Source of the DNA: Candidatus Campbellbacteria bacterium CG10_big_fil_rev_8_21_14_0_10_35_52
GTDB taxonomy: Bacteria > Patescibacteriota > Minisyncoccia > Phycocordibacterales > UBA2163
NCBI GenBank assembly: GCA_002778715.1
Contig: PFAA01000010.1
Location: 1,204 to 12,534, forward strand
Reading direction: 5' to 3'
Length of the DNA: 11,331 bases
In this document: positions 1-6,152 of the stretch, one piece after another
How the letters are laid out: each line of letters starts with the position of its first letter
Position numbering within the stretch: position 1 is the stretch's first letter
The notes under the pieces: model-generated
The model's input: the letters and a program-made list of their open reading frames with translations, nothing else
Databases searched by the model: none
What the model was told of the DNA's origin: nothing
Made by a program: the position numbers and the translations under genes

Positions 1-72
1 AGGGATTGAAACGGACTTATAGTAGATGAGCGGTCAATCACAGAACGCGAGCGTTGACATTTTGATATTGTT

Positions 73-99
73 AAAAAGAGCAAGGCAAAAGCTCTTTTT
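73..99. terminator. A-tract/T-tract hairpin, possible terminator of the gene left of the window
   Basis: A perfect 9-bp inverted repeat, AAAAAGAGC at 73-81 and GCTCTTTTT at 91-99, encloses a 9-base loop. Only the inner AGAGC/GCTCT part is G+C-bearing; the outer A-run and T-run give the U-tract expected of an intrinsic terminator on either strand. All three forward frames entering from the left edge hit a stop within the first 29 bases, so a gene ending at the window edge would be followed by this hairpin. The large loop and short G+C core keep confidence moderate. Confidence 0.45.
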
Positions 100-127
100 G
101 CAGGAAGAAGCAAATACAAATAATTTA

Positions 128-218
128 TTTTAAGAAATCATTAAAATATTATTTAACTTAAATTTAAATAAATTAAAAAAAAGAATAATTTTTAAGAAAT
201 TATTAAATGGCTATTTAA
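128..218. repeat. Imperfect 29-bp direct repeat in the A/T-rich leader (128-156 and 190-218)
   Basis: Two 29-base segments starting TTTTAAGAAAT and ending ATTTAA match at 24 of 29 positions, 62 bases apart. The second copy differs in the middle by gaining GGC, which makes the stem of the terminator at 205-229. This could be a small duplication, one copy of which became a terminator, or simple A/T-rich similarity. The rest of 1-245 holds no convincing gene on either strand. Confidence 0.3.
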
Positions 219-229
219 GCCGTTTTTTT
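205..229 (+). terminator. Intrinsic terminator immediately upstream of argS
   Basis: AAATGGCT (205-212) pairs with AGCCGTTT (218-225) around a 5-base loop, with one U-G wobble, and the T-run continues from 223 to 229. Stem, loop and T-tract fit a Rho-independent terminator for transcription arriving from the left. The tract ends one base before the TATAAT box of the argS promoter, so upstream termination and argS initiation are packed into about 30 bases. Confidence 0.65.
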
Positions 230-230
230 G

Positions 231-236
231 TATAAT
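231..236 (+). promoter_or_regulatory. Probable -10 box of the argS-ileS promoter
   Basis: A perfect TATAAT lies 9 bases before the ATG at 246. A start site 6-8 bases downstream would fall at about 242-244, leaving the message leaderless or nearly so. No good -35 hexamer is visible; the region 17 bases upstream (TGGCTA, 208-213) is part of the terminator stem. No Shine-Dalgarno sequence lies before the start codon, which agrees with leaderless initiation. Confidence 0.6.
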
Positions 237-245
237 AAATATATT

Positions 246-1937
246 ATGATTAGAGACATACTTAAAAACGCTATAAAAGAAGCAATTTTAAATTTATCTC
301 TTGAGACGGACGATATTCATTTGGAGCACCCTTCTGATTTTGCGTATGGCGACTATTCTACGAATATCGCTATGTCGCTTGCAAAACAAACAGGAAGAAA
401 TACAAAAGATTTAGCGCGAGAAATCGTAAATAAAATTTTAGAAAAGAAAATAAAAGAAATTGAAAAAGTGGAAATTGCCGGAGGCGGATTTATAAACTTC
501 TATTTATCGCGAGAATTTTTTACTCAAAACATTAAAGAGATTTTGAAATCAGGAGAAAAATGGGGAAGCGGAAATTTTCTTAAAAATCAAAAAACAATTA
601 TTGAATACACGGACCCAAATCCATTTAAAGAATTTCATATAGGTCATTTAATGAGCAATACCATCGGCGAATCAATATCGCGTATTATTGAATTCTCCGG
701 CGCGGAAGTTAAGCGCGCCAACTATCAGGGAGATGTCGGGCTCCATGTCGCAAAAGCAATTTGGGCGCTTCAACGCAGTCAACACCGAGGTTCAACCTCG
801 GTGTTGACGAGGTCTGAAGTATTGGGAAATGCGTATGCGGAAGGCGTTCTTGCGTATGAGAGAGATGAAAAAGCAAAAAAAGAAATAAAAGAAATAAATA
901 AAAAAATATATGATAAAAGCGATGATAAGATAAATTTGCTTTATGAAAACGGCAGAAAAATTTCCCTTGAGCGTTTTGAAGAAATTTATAAAAAACTCGA
1001 GACAAAATTTGATTATTATTTTTTTGAAAGCGAGACTGGTCCGCTCGGAAAAGAACTTGCTGAAAAAAATACAGGCAAAGTTTTTGAAAAAAGCGACGGA
1101 GCGATAATTTTCAGAGGAAAAAAAGTGGGACTTCATACGAGAGTGTTTGTAAATTCCGAAGGACTTCCAACATATGAAGCGAAGGACTTGGCATTAGCGA
1201 AAATAAAAAGCGAGAGATATGATTATGAAAAATCAATAGTAATAACGGCAAGTGAACAGAAAGAATATTATAAAGTGATTCTTGAAGCGATGAAGCAAAT
1301 ATATCCCGAACTCGCGAAAAAAACAAAACATATATCGCATGGAATGTTGCGGCTTCCGAGCGGGAAGATGTCATCGCGGAGCGGAGTCGTGATAACCGGC
1401 GAGTCGCTTATTAACGAAGTAAAAACAAGGATTTTAGATAAAATGAAAAATTCTGCTCTTGCGGACAAAGAAAGCGTCGCGGAACAAATAGCCGTAGGCG
1501 CTATAAAATATTCCATATTAAAGCAATCCGCAGGAAAAGATATTGTGTTTGATTTTGAAAAATCTCTCTCGTTTGAAGGCGATTCAGGACCGTATCTGCA
1601 GTATGCGAGCGCGCGAGCGAGCTCTGTTCTTGAAAGAGCGCGACGGCAAGATATTAAATCCGATATAAAAAAAGCGACAACCGATACAATAGAACTTGAA
1701 AAACTTTTATATAGATTTCCTGAAATTGTCAAACGCGCGAGTGATGAATTTGAACCGCATTACATTACAACATATTCAACAGAGCTTGCCGGAGCGTTTA
1801 ACAGTTTTTACGCGATGGAAAAAATAGTTGAAGAAAGCGAGAAAGCGCCGTATAAAATAGCGCTTACGGAGGCATTCAAAATAACAATTAAAAACGGCCT
1901 TTGGCTTTTGGGAATTAAAGCGCCGGAAAATATGTAA
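246..1937 (+). CDS. argS: Arginyl-tRNA synthetase
   Basis: Cytosolic class I synthetase that charges tRNA-Arg with arginine using ATP. The N-terminal add1 domain (residues about 1-105, with HPSDFAYGDYSTNIA and the GGGFINF end) is followed by the catalytic core with an intact HIGH (H131-H134, in TDPNPFKEFHIGHL) and NYQGDVG. A KMSSR loop (374-378) follows, then the DALR anticodon-binding domain beginning around AVGAIKYSIL and containing GDSGPYLQYASAR. Length is 563 aa, normal for the family. I start at ATG 246; an in-frame TTG at 228 would place the promoter's TATAAT inside the gene. Residues 178-190 (SQHRGSTSVLTRS) are encoded largely by a perfect palindrome and look like an insertion in the loop after HVAKAIWAL. 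The stop is one base before ileS, so the two are co-transcribed and perhaps translationally coupled. Confidence 0.96.
   Translation: MIRDILKNAIKEAILNLSLETDDIHLEHPSDFAYGDYSTNIAMSLAKQTGRNTKDLAREIVNKILEKKIKEIEKVEIAGGGFINFYLSREFFTQNIKEILKSGEKWGSGNFLKNQKTIIEYTDPNPFKEFHIGHLMSNTIGESISRIIEFSGAEVKRANYQGDVGLHVAKAIWALQRSQHRGSTSVLTRSEVLGNAYAEGVLAYERDEKAKKEIKEINKKIYDKSDDKINLLYENGRKISLERFEEIYKKLETKFDYYFFESETGPLGKELAEKNTGKVFEKSDGAIIFRGKKVGLHTRVFVNSEGLPTYEAKDLALAKIKSERYDYEKSIVITASEQKEYYKVILEAMKQIYPELAKKTKHISHGMLRLPSGKMSSRSGVVITGESLINEVKTRILDKMKNSALADKESVAEQIAVGAIKYSILKQSAGKDIVFDFEKSLSFEGDSGPYLQYASARASSVLERARRQDIKSDIKKATTDTIELEKLLYRFPEIVKRASDEFEPHYITTYSTELAGAFNSFYAMEKIVEESEKAPYKIALTEAFKITIKNGLWLLGIKAPENM
778..812. 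repeat. Perfect palindromic element inside the argS reading frame
   Basis: GTCAACACCGAGG (778-790) and CCTCGGTGTTGAC (796-808) are exact reverse complements around the loop TTCAA, a 13-bp stem far longer than expected inside a gene. The right arm can also pair with CGAGG at 808-812, giving a second, mutually exclusive small hairpin (796-800 with 808-812). The element is read in frame as residues 178-189 of ArgRS. It resembles in principle the Rickettsia palindromic elements, which sit in frame inside protein genes; membership of any named family cannot be shown from one copy. Confidence 0.75.
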
Positions 1938-1938
1938 T

Positions 1939-4900
1939 ATGGAAAAAGAAGAAAAACAAAAAAGTGAAATCGCGAAAAATGAGGAAGAAATTCTAAAATT
2001 TTGGAAAGATAATAAAATTTTTGAAAAATCTCTCAAGAAAAAAGCGCCAAAAGGCGAGTTTGTGTTCTATGACGGACCTCCTTTCGCGACAGGATTGCCA
2101 CATTACGGCAGTCTTCTCTCCTCCATTATAAAAGATGTAATCCCGCGTTATAAAACAATGCGCGGGTATAGCGTTAGACGCCGTTTTGGCTGGGATTGCC
2201 ACGGTCTTCCTATAGAAAATATGATAGAAAAACAGCTTGGCTTAAAAAATAAAAAAGAAATAGAAACAGTCGGTATAAATAATTTTAATAAAATATGCAG
2301 AGCGTCCGTGCTCGCGTACGCGAACGAGTGGAAAAAATTTATAGACAGAATCGGCAGGTGGGTGGAATTTGACAATTCTTACAAGACAATGGATGTTTCG
2401 TATATGGAGAGCGTATGGTGGGCTATAAAACAGATTTATAATAAAAATTTATTATATGAAGGAAAAAAAGTTTTAATGTATTGTCCGAGGTGCGAGACTC
2501 CTCTTTCCAAAGCCGAAATCGCAATGGACCATAGTTATAAAAATGTTACAGAAAATTCAGTAACCGTTAAATTTAAGCTAAAGCCGAATCAAAAAATTAG
2601 CGATTTTAATACAAATGAAGGCGTAAGTATTCTTGCGTGGACAACTACACCTTGGACACTGCCCGCAAACTTGGCTTTGGCTGTTGGAAAAGATATTGAA
2701 TATGTAAGGATTAAAAATAATTTAATTTTAGCAAAAGACAATCTTAATATAATAAAAGAAGATTATAAAATTACCTCTGAATTTAAAGGAAATGCTCTTG
2801 TAGGGCTTGAATATGAATCTATTTATAATATTAAGACAAATGACCTTCAAAATAAAAATTCATATTTTATCACAAGCGCCGATTTTGTTAACACAGAGGA
2901 GGGCACGGGTATAGTTCATATTGCTCCCGCGTATGGAGAAGACGATTACGATGTCGGAGTAAAATATGATTTGCCGATGATTCAATTGCTTGACCAAACA
3001 GCGCATTTTAACGATAAAGCGCCGGAATTTATCAGAGGACAATATTATAAAAAAGCGTCAAAATTAATTATAGAAGATTTAGAAAATAGAAAAATACTGT
3101 TTGATAAAAAAATAAATACGCATTCATATCCTCATTGTCACAGATGTGAAACGCCTCTTATCTATAACGCACTTTCTTCATGGTTTATAAATATCCAAAA
3201 AATCAAGAATCGTTTAATAGAACTTAATGAAAAAATAAATTGGTTTCCAGAACATCTAAAACACGGCAGATTTCTCAAAATAGTTGAAGGAGCTCCTGAT
3301 TGGAATATTTCCAGAAATAGATATTGGGCATCGCCTTTGCCTATATGGAAATGCGCCGACTGCGGTAAATTAGAAGTAATGGGGAGCATTGATGAGCTTA
3401 AAAGCAAAGTTAAAAAATCAGGAAATAAATATTTTGTAATGCGGCACGGCGAAGCGGAAAATAATACGCTGAATATTATAAGTTCTAAAGCAAATAATCC
3501 GCACCATCTTACAAGTAAAGGAAAGAGACAGATTATAAAAGAGATAAAAAATATAAAAGATAAAAAAATTGATTTAATTATTACATCTCCTTTTGTTCGC
3601 GCGCGAGAAACCGCGGAAATAGTCGCTGATAAAATAGGAATTGGAAAAGATAAAATAATTACCGAGAAACAAATTCAGGAAATACAGGCGGGAGATTTTG
3701 AAGGCAAGACAGTAAATGAATATCATAAATATTTTAATTCCACGGAATTGTTTTTTGAAAAGAAGTGTCCGGGAGGAGGCGAGAATTATTCGGAGATAAA
3801 AAATAGAACCGGTAAATTTATCTATGATTTGGAAAAAAAATATAAAAACAAAAATATATTGATTGTTACGCATGACGCTCCGTCATGGCTTCTCTTTTCA
3901 GCCGCTTTTGGATATGACGCGCGGAAAACCGTTATATTTCGCGGAAATAAAGAATATTTTATAAATAACGCTGAAATAAAAGAGCTTGATTTTATACCAT
4001 TGCCCCGCAATGAAAATTACGAGCTTGATTTGCATTTGCCGTATATTGACGAGATTGAACTAATTTGCGATTGTGGCGGGAAATTAAAACGCGTCCCCGA
4101 AGTATTGGATGGCTGGTTTGAATCCGCCTCTATGCCTTTTGCCGAACACCATTACCCGTTTGAAAATAAAGAAGAATTTGAAAAACGATTTCCGGGAAAT
4201 TTTATCGCCGAGTATATAGCGCAAACAAGGACATGGTTTTATTATATGCATGCGATAGCGGTAATGCTTTTTGACGATATAAGTTTCAAGAATGTCATTA
4301 CAACGGGCAATATCTTGGCGGAAGACGGCAGTAAGATGTCAAAATCAAAAGGTAATTATACCGACCCGATGATAAATCTAAATATGTATGGAGCTGACGC
4401 TTTGCGTTATTATCTTATGACAAGCGTTGTAATGCAGGCAGAAGATGTTAGATTTATGGATAAAGAAATAAAAGAAACGCAAAATAAAATTATTAATTTA
4501 TTGCTAAATACGGTTAAGTTTTATGATTTGTATAAAGACGGACGCGATGAGAAAATTAGTTATAAAAATAGTGAAAATATTTTAGATAAATGGATTATCG
4601 TCAGGATTAACGAACTTATAAAAGAGATTACTGAAAATCTTGAAAATTACAATACCATAAAAGCCGGAAGACCGATAAAAGATTTTATTGACGACTTATC
4701 AACATGGTATTTGAGAAGGTCAAGAGACAGGTTTAAAGGGATTGAAGAAAAAGACAAACAGAGCGCTCTTGCCACGATTCGTTTTGTTCTTTTAGAGCTT
4801 TCAAAACTAATGGCGCCTTTTACTCCGTTTATTGCCGAATGGGTTTACCTGAAAGTCAAAGACGCTGACGGAAAAGAAAGCGCGCATCTTGAAGAATGGC

Positions 4901-5412
4901 CGAAATACAGTTCTCATAAACAGGAAATTTTGAATGATATGGAAGAAGTCAGAAAGATTGTTTCATTTGGATTAGAAGCTCGCTCGCGCGCTGGCATTAA
5001 GGTTCGTCAGCCGCTTTCATCGCTTAAAATTAAAAATAAAGGATTAAAGACGCAATATGATTTACTTCAATTGATTAAAGACGAGGTTAATGTGAAAGAA
5101 GTTTTATTTGACGGAGATATTGAAAATGAAGTTGAACTTGACACTATGCTTAATGAGGAGCTTAAAGAAGAAGGCGCGGCGCGCGAATTTATTCGCGCGC
5201 TTCAAAACTCAAGAAAAGAAGCAGGGCTTACTCCACGAGATTTTATCAATTTAGACATTGAAACCGATTATTTGGGGAAAAATTTTATTGAAAAATTCGC
5301 AGAAACAATTAAAACAATTTCTCTTATAAAAGAGATTAATTTTGCCGCTGTTTCTGGAGAAGAGATAAAGATTGCTCCGTATAATTTTAAATTTAAAATT
5401 GTAAAAAATTAA
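1939..5412 (+). CDS. ileS: Isoleucyl-tRNA synthetase (type 2) with an inserted histidine-phosphatase domain
   Basis: Charges tRNA-Ile with isoleucine. The catalytic core begins with DGPPFATGLPHYGS; its HIGH position reads H55-Y-G-S58. GWDCHGLPIEN is typical of archaeal/eukaryotic-like type 2 enzymes. The CP1 editing domain carries WTTTPWTLPAN (234-244) and GTGIVHIAPAYGEDDY (ending D336-Y337). KMSKS is at 799-803, and the helical anticodon-binding region plus C-terminal domain occupies about 850-1157. CxxC pairs occur at 182/185, 400/403 and 472/475, with CDC at 710-712. Residues about 497-693 are a foreign domain, an apparently complete histidine phosphatase; without it the protein is about 960 aa, near the family norm. 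The junctions are in frame and base composition does not change across them. No strong Shine-Dalgarno precedes the start; GGAA lies 11 bases upstream. Confidence 0.96.
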   Translation: MEKEEKQKSEIAKNEEEILKFWKDNKIFEKSLKKKAPKGEFVFYDGPPFATGLPHYGSLLSSIIKDVIPRYKTMRGYSVRRRFGWDCHGLPIENMIEKQLGLKNKKEIETVGINNFNKICRASVLAYANEWKKFIDRIGRWVEFDNSYKTMDVSYMESVWWAIKQIYNKNLLYEGKKVLMYCPRCETPLSKAEIAMDHSYKNVTENSVTVKFKLKPNQKISDFNTNEGVSILAWTTTPWTLPANLALAVGKDIEYVRIKNNLILAKDNLNIIKEDYKITSEFKGNALVGLEYESIYNIKTNDLQNKNSYFITSADFVNTEEGTGIVHIAPAYGEDDYDVGVKYDLPMIQLLDQTAHFNDKAPEFIRGQYYKKASKLIIEDLENRKILFDKKINTHSYPHCHRCETPLIYNALSSWFINIQKIKNRLIELNEKINWFPEHLKHGRFLKIVEGAPDWNISRNRYWASPLPIWKCADCGKLEVMGSIDELKSKVKKSGNKYFVMRHGEAENNTLNIISSKANNPHHLTSKGKRQIIKEIKNIKDKKIDLIITSPFVRARETAEIVADKIGIGKDKIITEKQIQEIQAGDFEGKTVNEYHKYFNSTELFFEKKCPGGGENYSEIKNRTGKFIYDLEKKYKNKNILIVTHDAPSWLLFSAAFGYDARKTVIFRGNKEYFINNAEIKELDFIPLPRNENYELDLHLPYIDEIELICDCGGKLKRVPEVLDGWFESASMPFAEHHYPFENKEEFEKRFPGNFIAEYIAQTRTWFYYMHAIAVMLFDDISFKNVITTGNILAEDGSKMSKSKGNYTDPMINLNMYGADALRYYLMTSVVMQAEDVRFMDKEIKETQNKIINLLLNTVKFYDLYKDGRDEKISYKNSENILDKWIIVRINELIKEITENLENYNTIKAGRPIKDFIDDLSTWYLRRSRDRFKGIEEKDKQSALATIRFVLLELSKLMAPFTPFIAEWVYLKVKDADGKESAHLEEWPKYSSHKQEILNDMEEVRKIVSFGLEARSRAGIKVRQPLSSLKIKNKGLKTQYDLLQLIKDEVNVKEVLFDGDIENEVELDTMLNEELKEEGAAREFIRALQNSRKEAGLTPRDFINLDIETDYLGKNFIEKFAETIKTISLIKEINFAAVSGEEIKIAPYNFKFKIVKN
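3427..4017 (+). other. Histidine phosphatase (phosphoglycerate mutase-like) domain within IleRS
   Basis: IleRS residues about 497-693. In order: KYFVMRHGEAENN with the phospho-accepting H503 in R502-H-G; HLTSKGKRQ; the ITSPFVRARETAE segment with R554; EIQAGDFEG with the likely acid E581; and IVTHDAP with the second histidine H645. These are the full catalytic set of the histidine phosphatase superfamily (SixA/PhoE/phosphoglycerate mutase branch), in the usual spacing and order, so the domain is probably active or recently active. It enters after GSIDELKSKVKKSGN and leaves before ELDLHLPYIDE, segments that are close together in ordinary IleRS. Its substrate is unknown. It lies between CADC (472-475) and CDC (710-712), which probably form one metal site. 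Confidence 0.9.
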
Positions 5413-5432
5413 AACGAACGAATAATAAAGAA

Positions 5433-5455
5433 ACGATTTAATAAATATTAATCGT
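5433..5455. repeat. Short inverted repeat just before recO
   Basis: ACGATT (5433-5438) and AATCGT (5450-5455) are complementary across an 11-base A/T loop, ending 5 bases before the recO ATG. There is no T-run after it, so it is not a convincing terminator. It could be an operator or chance. The rest of the 48-base ileS-recO gap is A/T-rich, with only a weak TATTAA (5446-5451) as a -10 candidate. Confidence 0.25.
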
Positions 5456-5460
5456 AAATT

Positions 5461-6051
5461 ATGCATACTTTATATACCACAGAATGTATCGTTTTAGGAA
5501 GTTCAAATTTTGGCGAAGCAAATAGATATATAAATTTATTTACAAAAGATATCGGGCTTGTTCGCGCCGCGGTAAGAAGCGTCAGGGAAGAAAAATCAAA
5601 ACTCCGTTTTAGCTTGCAGGATTTTTCTATTGGCTCTGTAACGCTTGTTCGCGGTCGTGAAGTGTGGAGGATAATTGGAGCGCTGGAAAAATATTCCGTT
5701 CACGAAGAATTCAAATATGACAGGGAGAAATTATTTATAGTCGTTCGTATACTTAATCTTTTGCAAAGGTTAATTCACGGAGAAGAGAAGAACGAATATT
5801 TGTTTGCCGTTCTCTCGCGCGGATTTGATTTTATCAGATTAAATGCAATAGAAAAAGAAAATGCTCAAAATTTTGAACATCTGGCGGTTTTGCGGCTTTT
5901 ATATTCGCTTGGATATATAGCGAAAAAAGAAGAATTCAGCAAACTTCTTGAATTGACAGAAACAAATAAAGAATTGCTTAAAAAGACAAAATCTAAACGC
6001 AGACAAATATTATTGGCTATAAACAGCGCGCTGAAAGAAACACATCTTTAA
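5461..6051 (+). CDS. recO: DNA repair protein RecO, short form
   Basis: RecO anneals single strands and helps load RecA onto SSB-coated DNA in the RecFOR gap-repair pathway. The N-terminal OB-fold signature is clear: LYTTECIVLGSSNFGEANRYINLFTKDIG (about residues 4-32), then AAVRSVREEKSKLRFSLQDFSIGSVTLVRGREVWRI. The remainder (about 85-196) is helical, with LRLLYSLGYI, as in the RecO C-terminal domain. At 196 aa it is shorter than typical RecO (about 240-250 aa). It has a single cysteine (C9), so the four-cysteine zinc module of many RecO proteins is absent, as is the end of the helical domain. ATG 5461 is the natural start because the OB fold begins at once. It follows ileS by 48 bases and is probably read through from it. 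Confidence 0.9.
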   Translation: MHTLYTTECIVLGSSNFGEANRYINLFTKDIGLVRAAVRSVREEKSKLRFSLQDFSIGSVTLVRGREVWRIIGALEKYSVHEEFKYDREKLFIVVRILNLLQRLIHGEEKNEYLFAVLSRGFDFIRLNAIEKENAQNFEHLAVLRLLYSLGYIAKKEEFSKLLELTETNKELLKKTKSKRRQILLAINSALKETHL

Positions 6052-6054
6052 AAT

Positions 6055-6144
6055 AAAAGTTAAAAGTTAGAAATTTTACGCGGGGGTCTGTTAGATTATG
6101 ATAGAATGCGACGCTTTACACTTCGCGTTTTACACTTTACACTT
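6055..6144 (+). repeat. Two heptamer repeat blocks between recO and the membrane protein gene
   Basis: AAAAGTT occurs twice in tandem at 6055-6068, followed by a degenerate AGAAATT. Further on, TTTACAC occurs at 6115, 6129 and 6136, all in one 7-base register, with the slot at 6122-6128 degenerate (TTCGCGT). The two blocks flank a promoter-like sequence, and the second ends 8 bases before the start codon. No open frame of note covers this stretch. Confidence 0.6.
6075..6102 (+). promoter_or_regulatory. Possible promoter for the membrane-anchored protein gene
   Basis: TTTACG (6075-6080, 4 of 6 matches to TTGACA), a 16-base spacer and TATGAT (6097-6102, 5 of 6 to TATAAT). The predicted start site lies near 6109, giving a leader of about 40 bases made mostly of TTTACAC heptamers. 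This is a sequence match only. Confidence 0.4.
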
Positions 6145-6152
6145 ATATTATT

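Noticed and set aside
1..12. AGGGATTGAAAC at the left edge resembles the 3' end of common CRISPR repeats (ATTGAAAC).
   Set aside because: Only one partial copy is present, with no second repeat or spacer spacing to its right. It could be the end of an array lying outside the window, but nothing here supports that.
26..133. A 35-codon ATG-initiated open frame (MSGQSQNASVDILILLKRARQ...).
   Set aside because: It runs through the 73-99 hairpin, has no Shine-Dalgarno or recognisable product, and a parallel frame is equally open there; most likely non-coding.
228..245. TTG at 228 as the argS start, adding six residues.
   Set aside because: It lies in the terminator T-run and would place the TATAAT box inside the gene; ATG 246 gives the usual ArgRS N-terminus.
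709..1374. Open frames on the minus strand opposite argS, and similar ones opposite ileS, the membrane protein gene, glyS and the AI-2E gene.
   Set aside because: They are rich in F, I, S and L as expected of antisense A-rich codons, overlap strongly conserved genes and match no family I recognise.
3427..4017. Possibility that the IleRS-phosphatase join is an assembly chimaera.
   Set aside because: Both junctions are in frame, IleRS resumes exactly where it stopped, and base composition is uniform; read coverage would still be the decisive check.
5181..5198. Near-perfect inverted repeat GCGCGAAT-TT-ATTCGCGC in ileS.
   Set aside because: It encodes the conserved AREFIRALQ segment of the IleRS C-terminal region, and a 2-base loop cannot form a proper hairpin; arises from codon choice.
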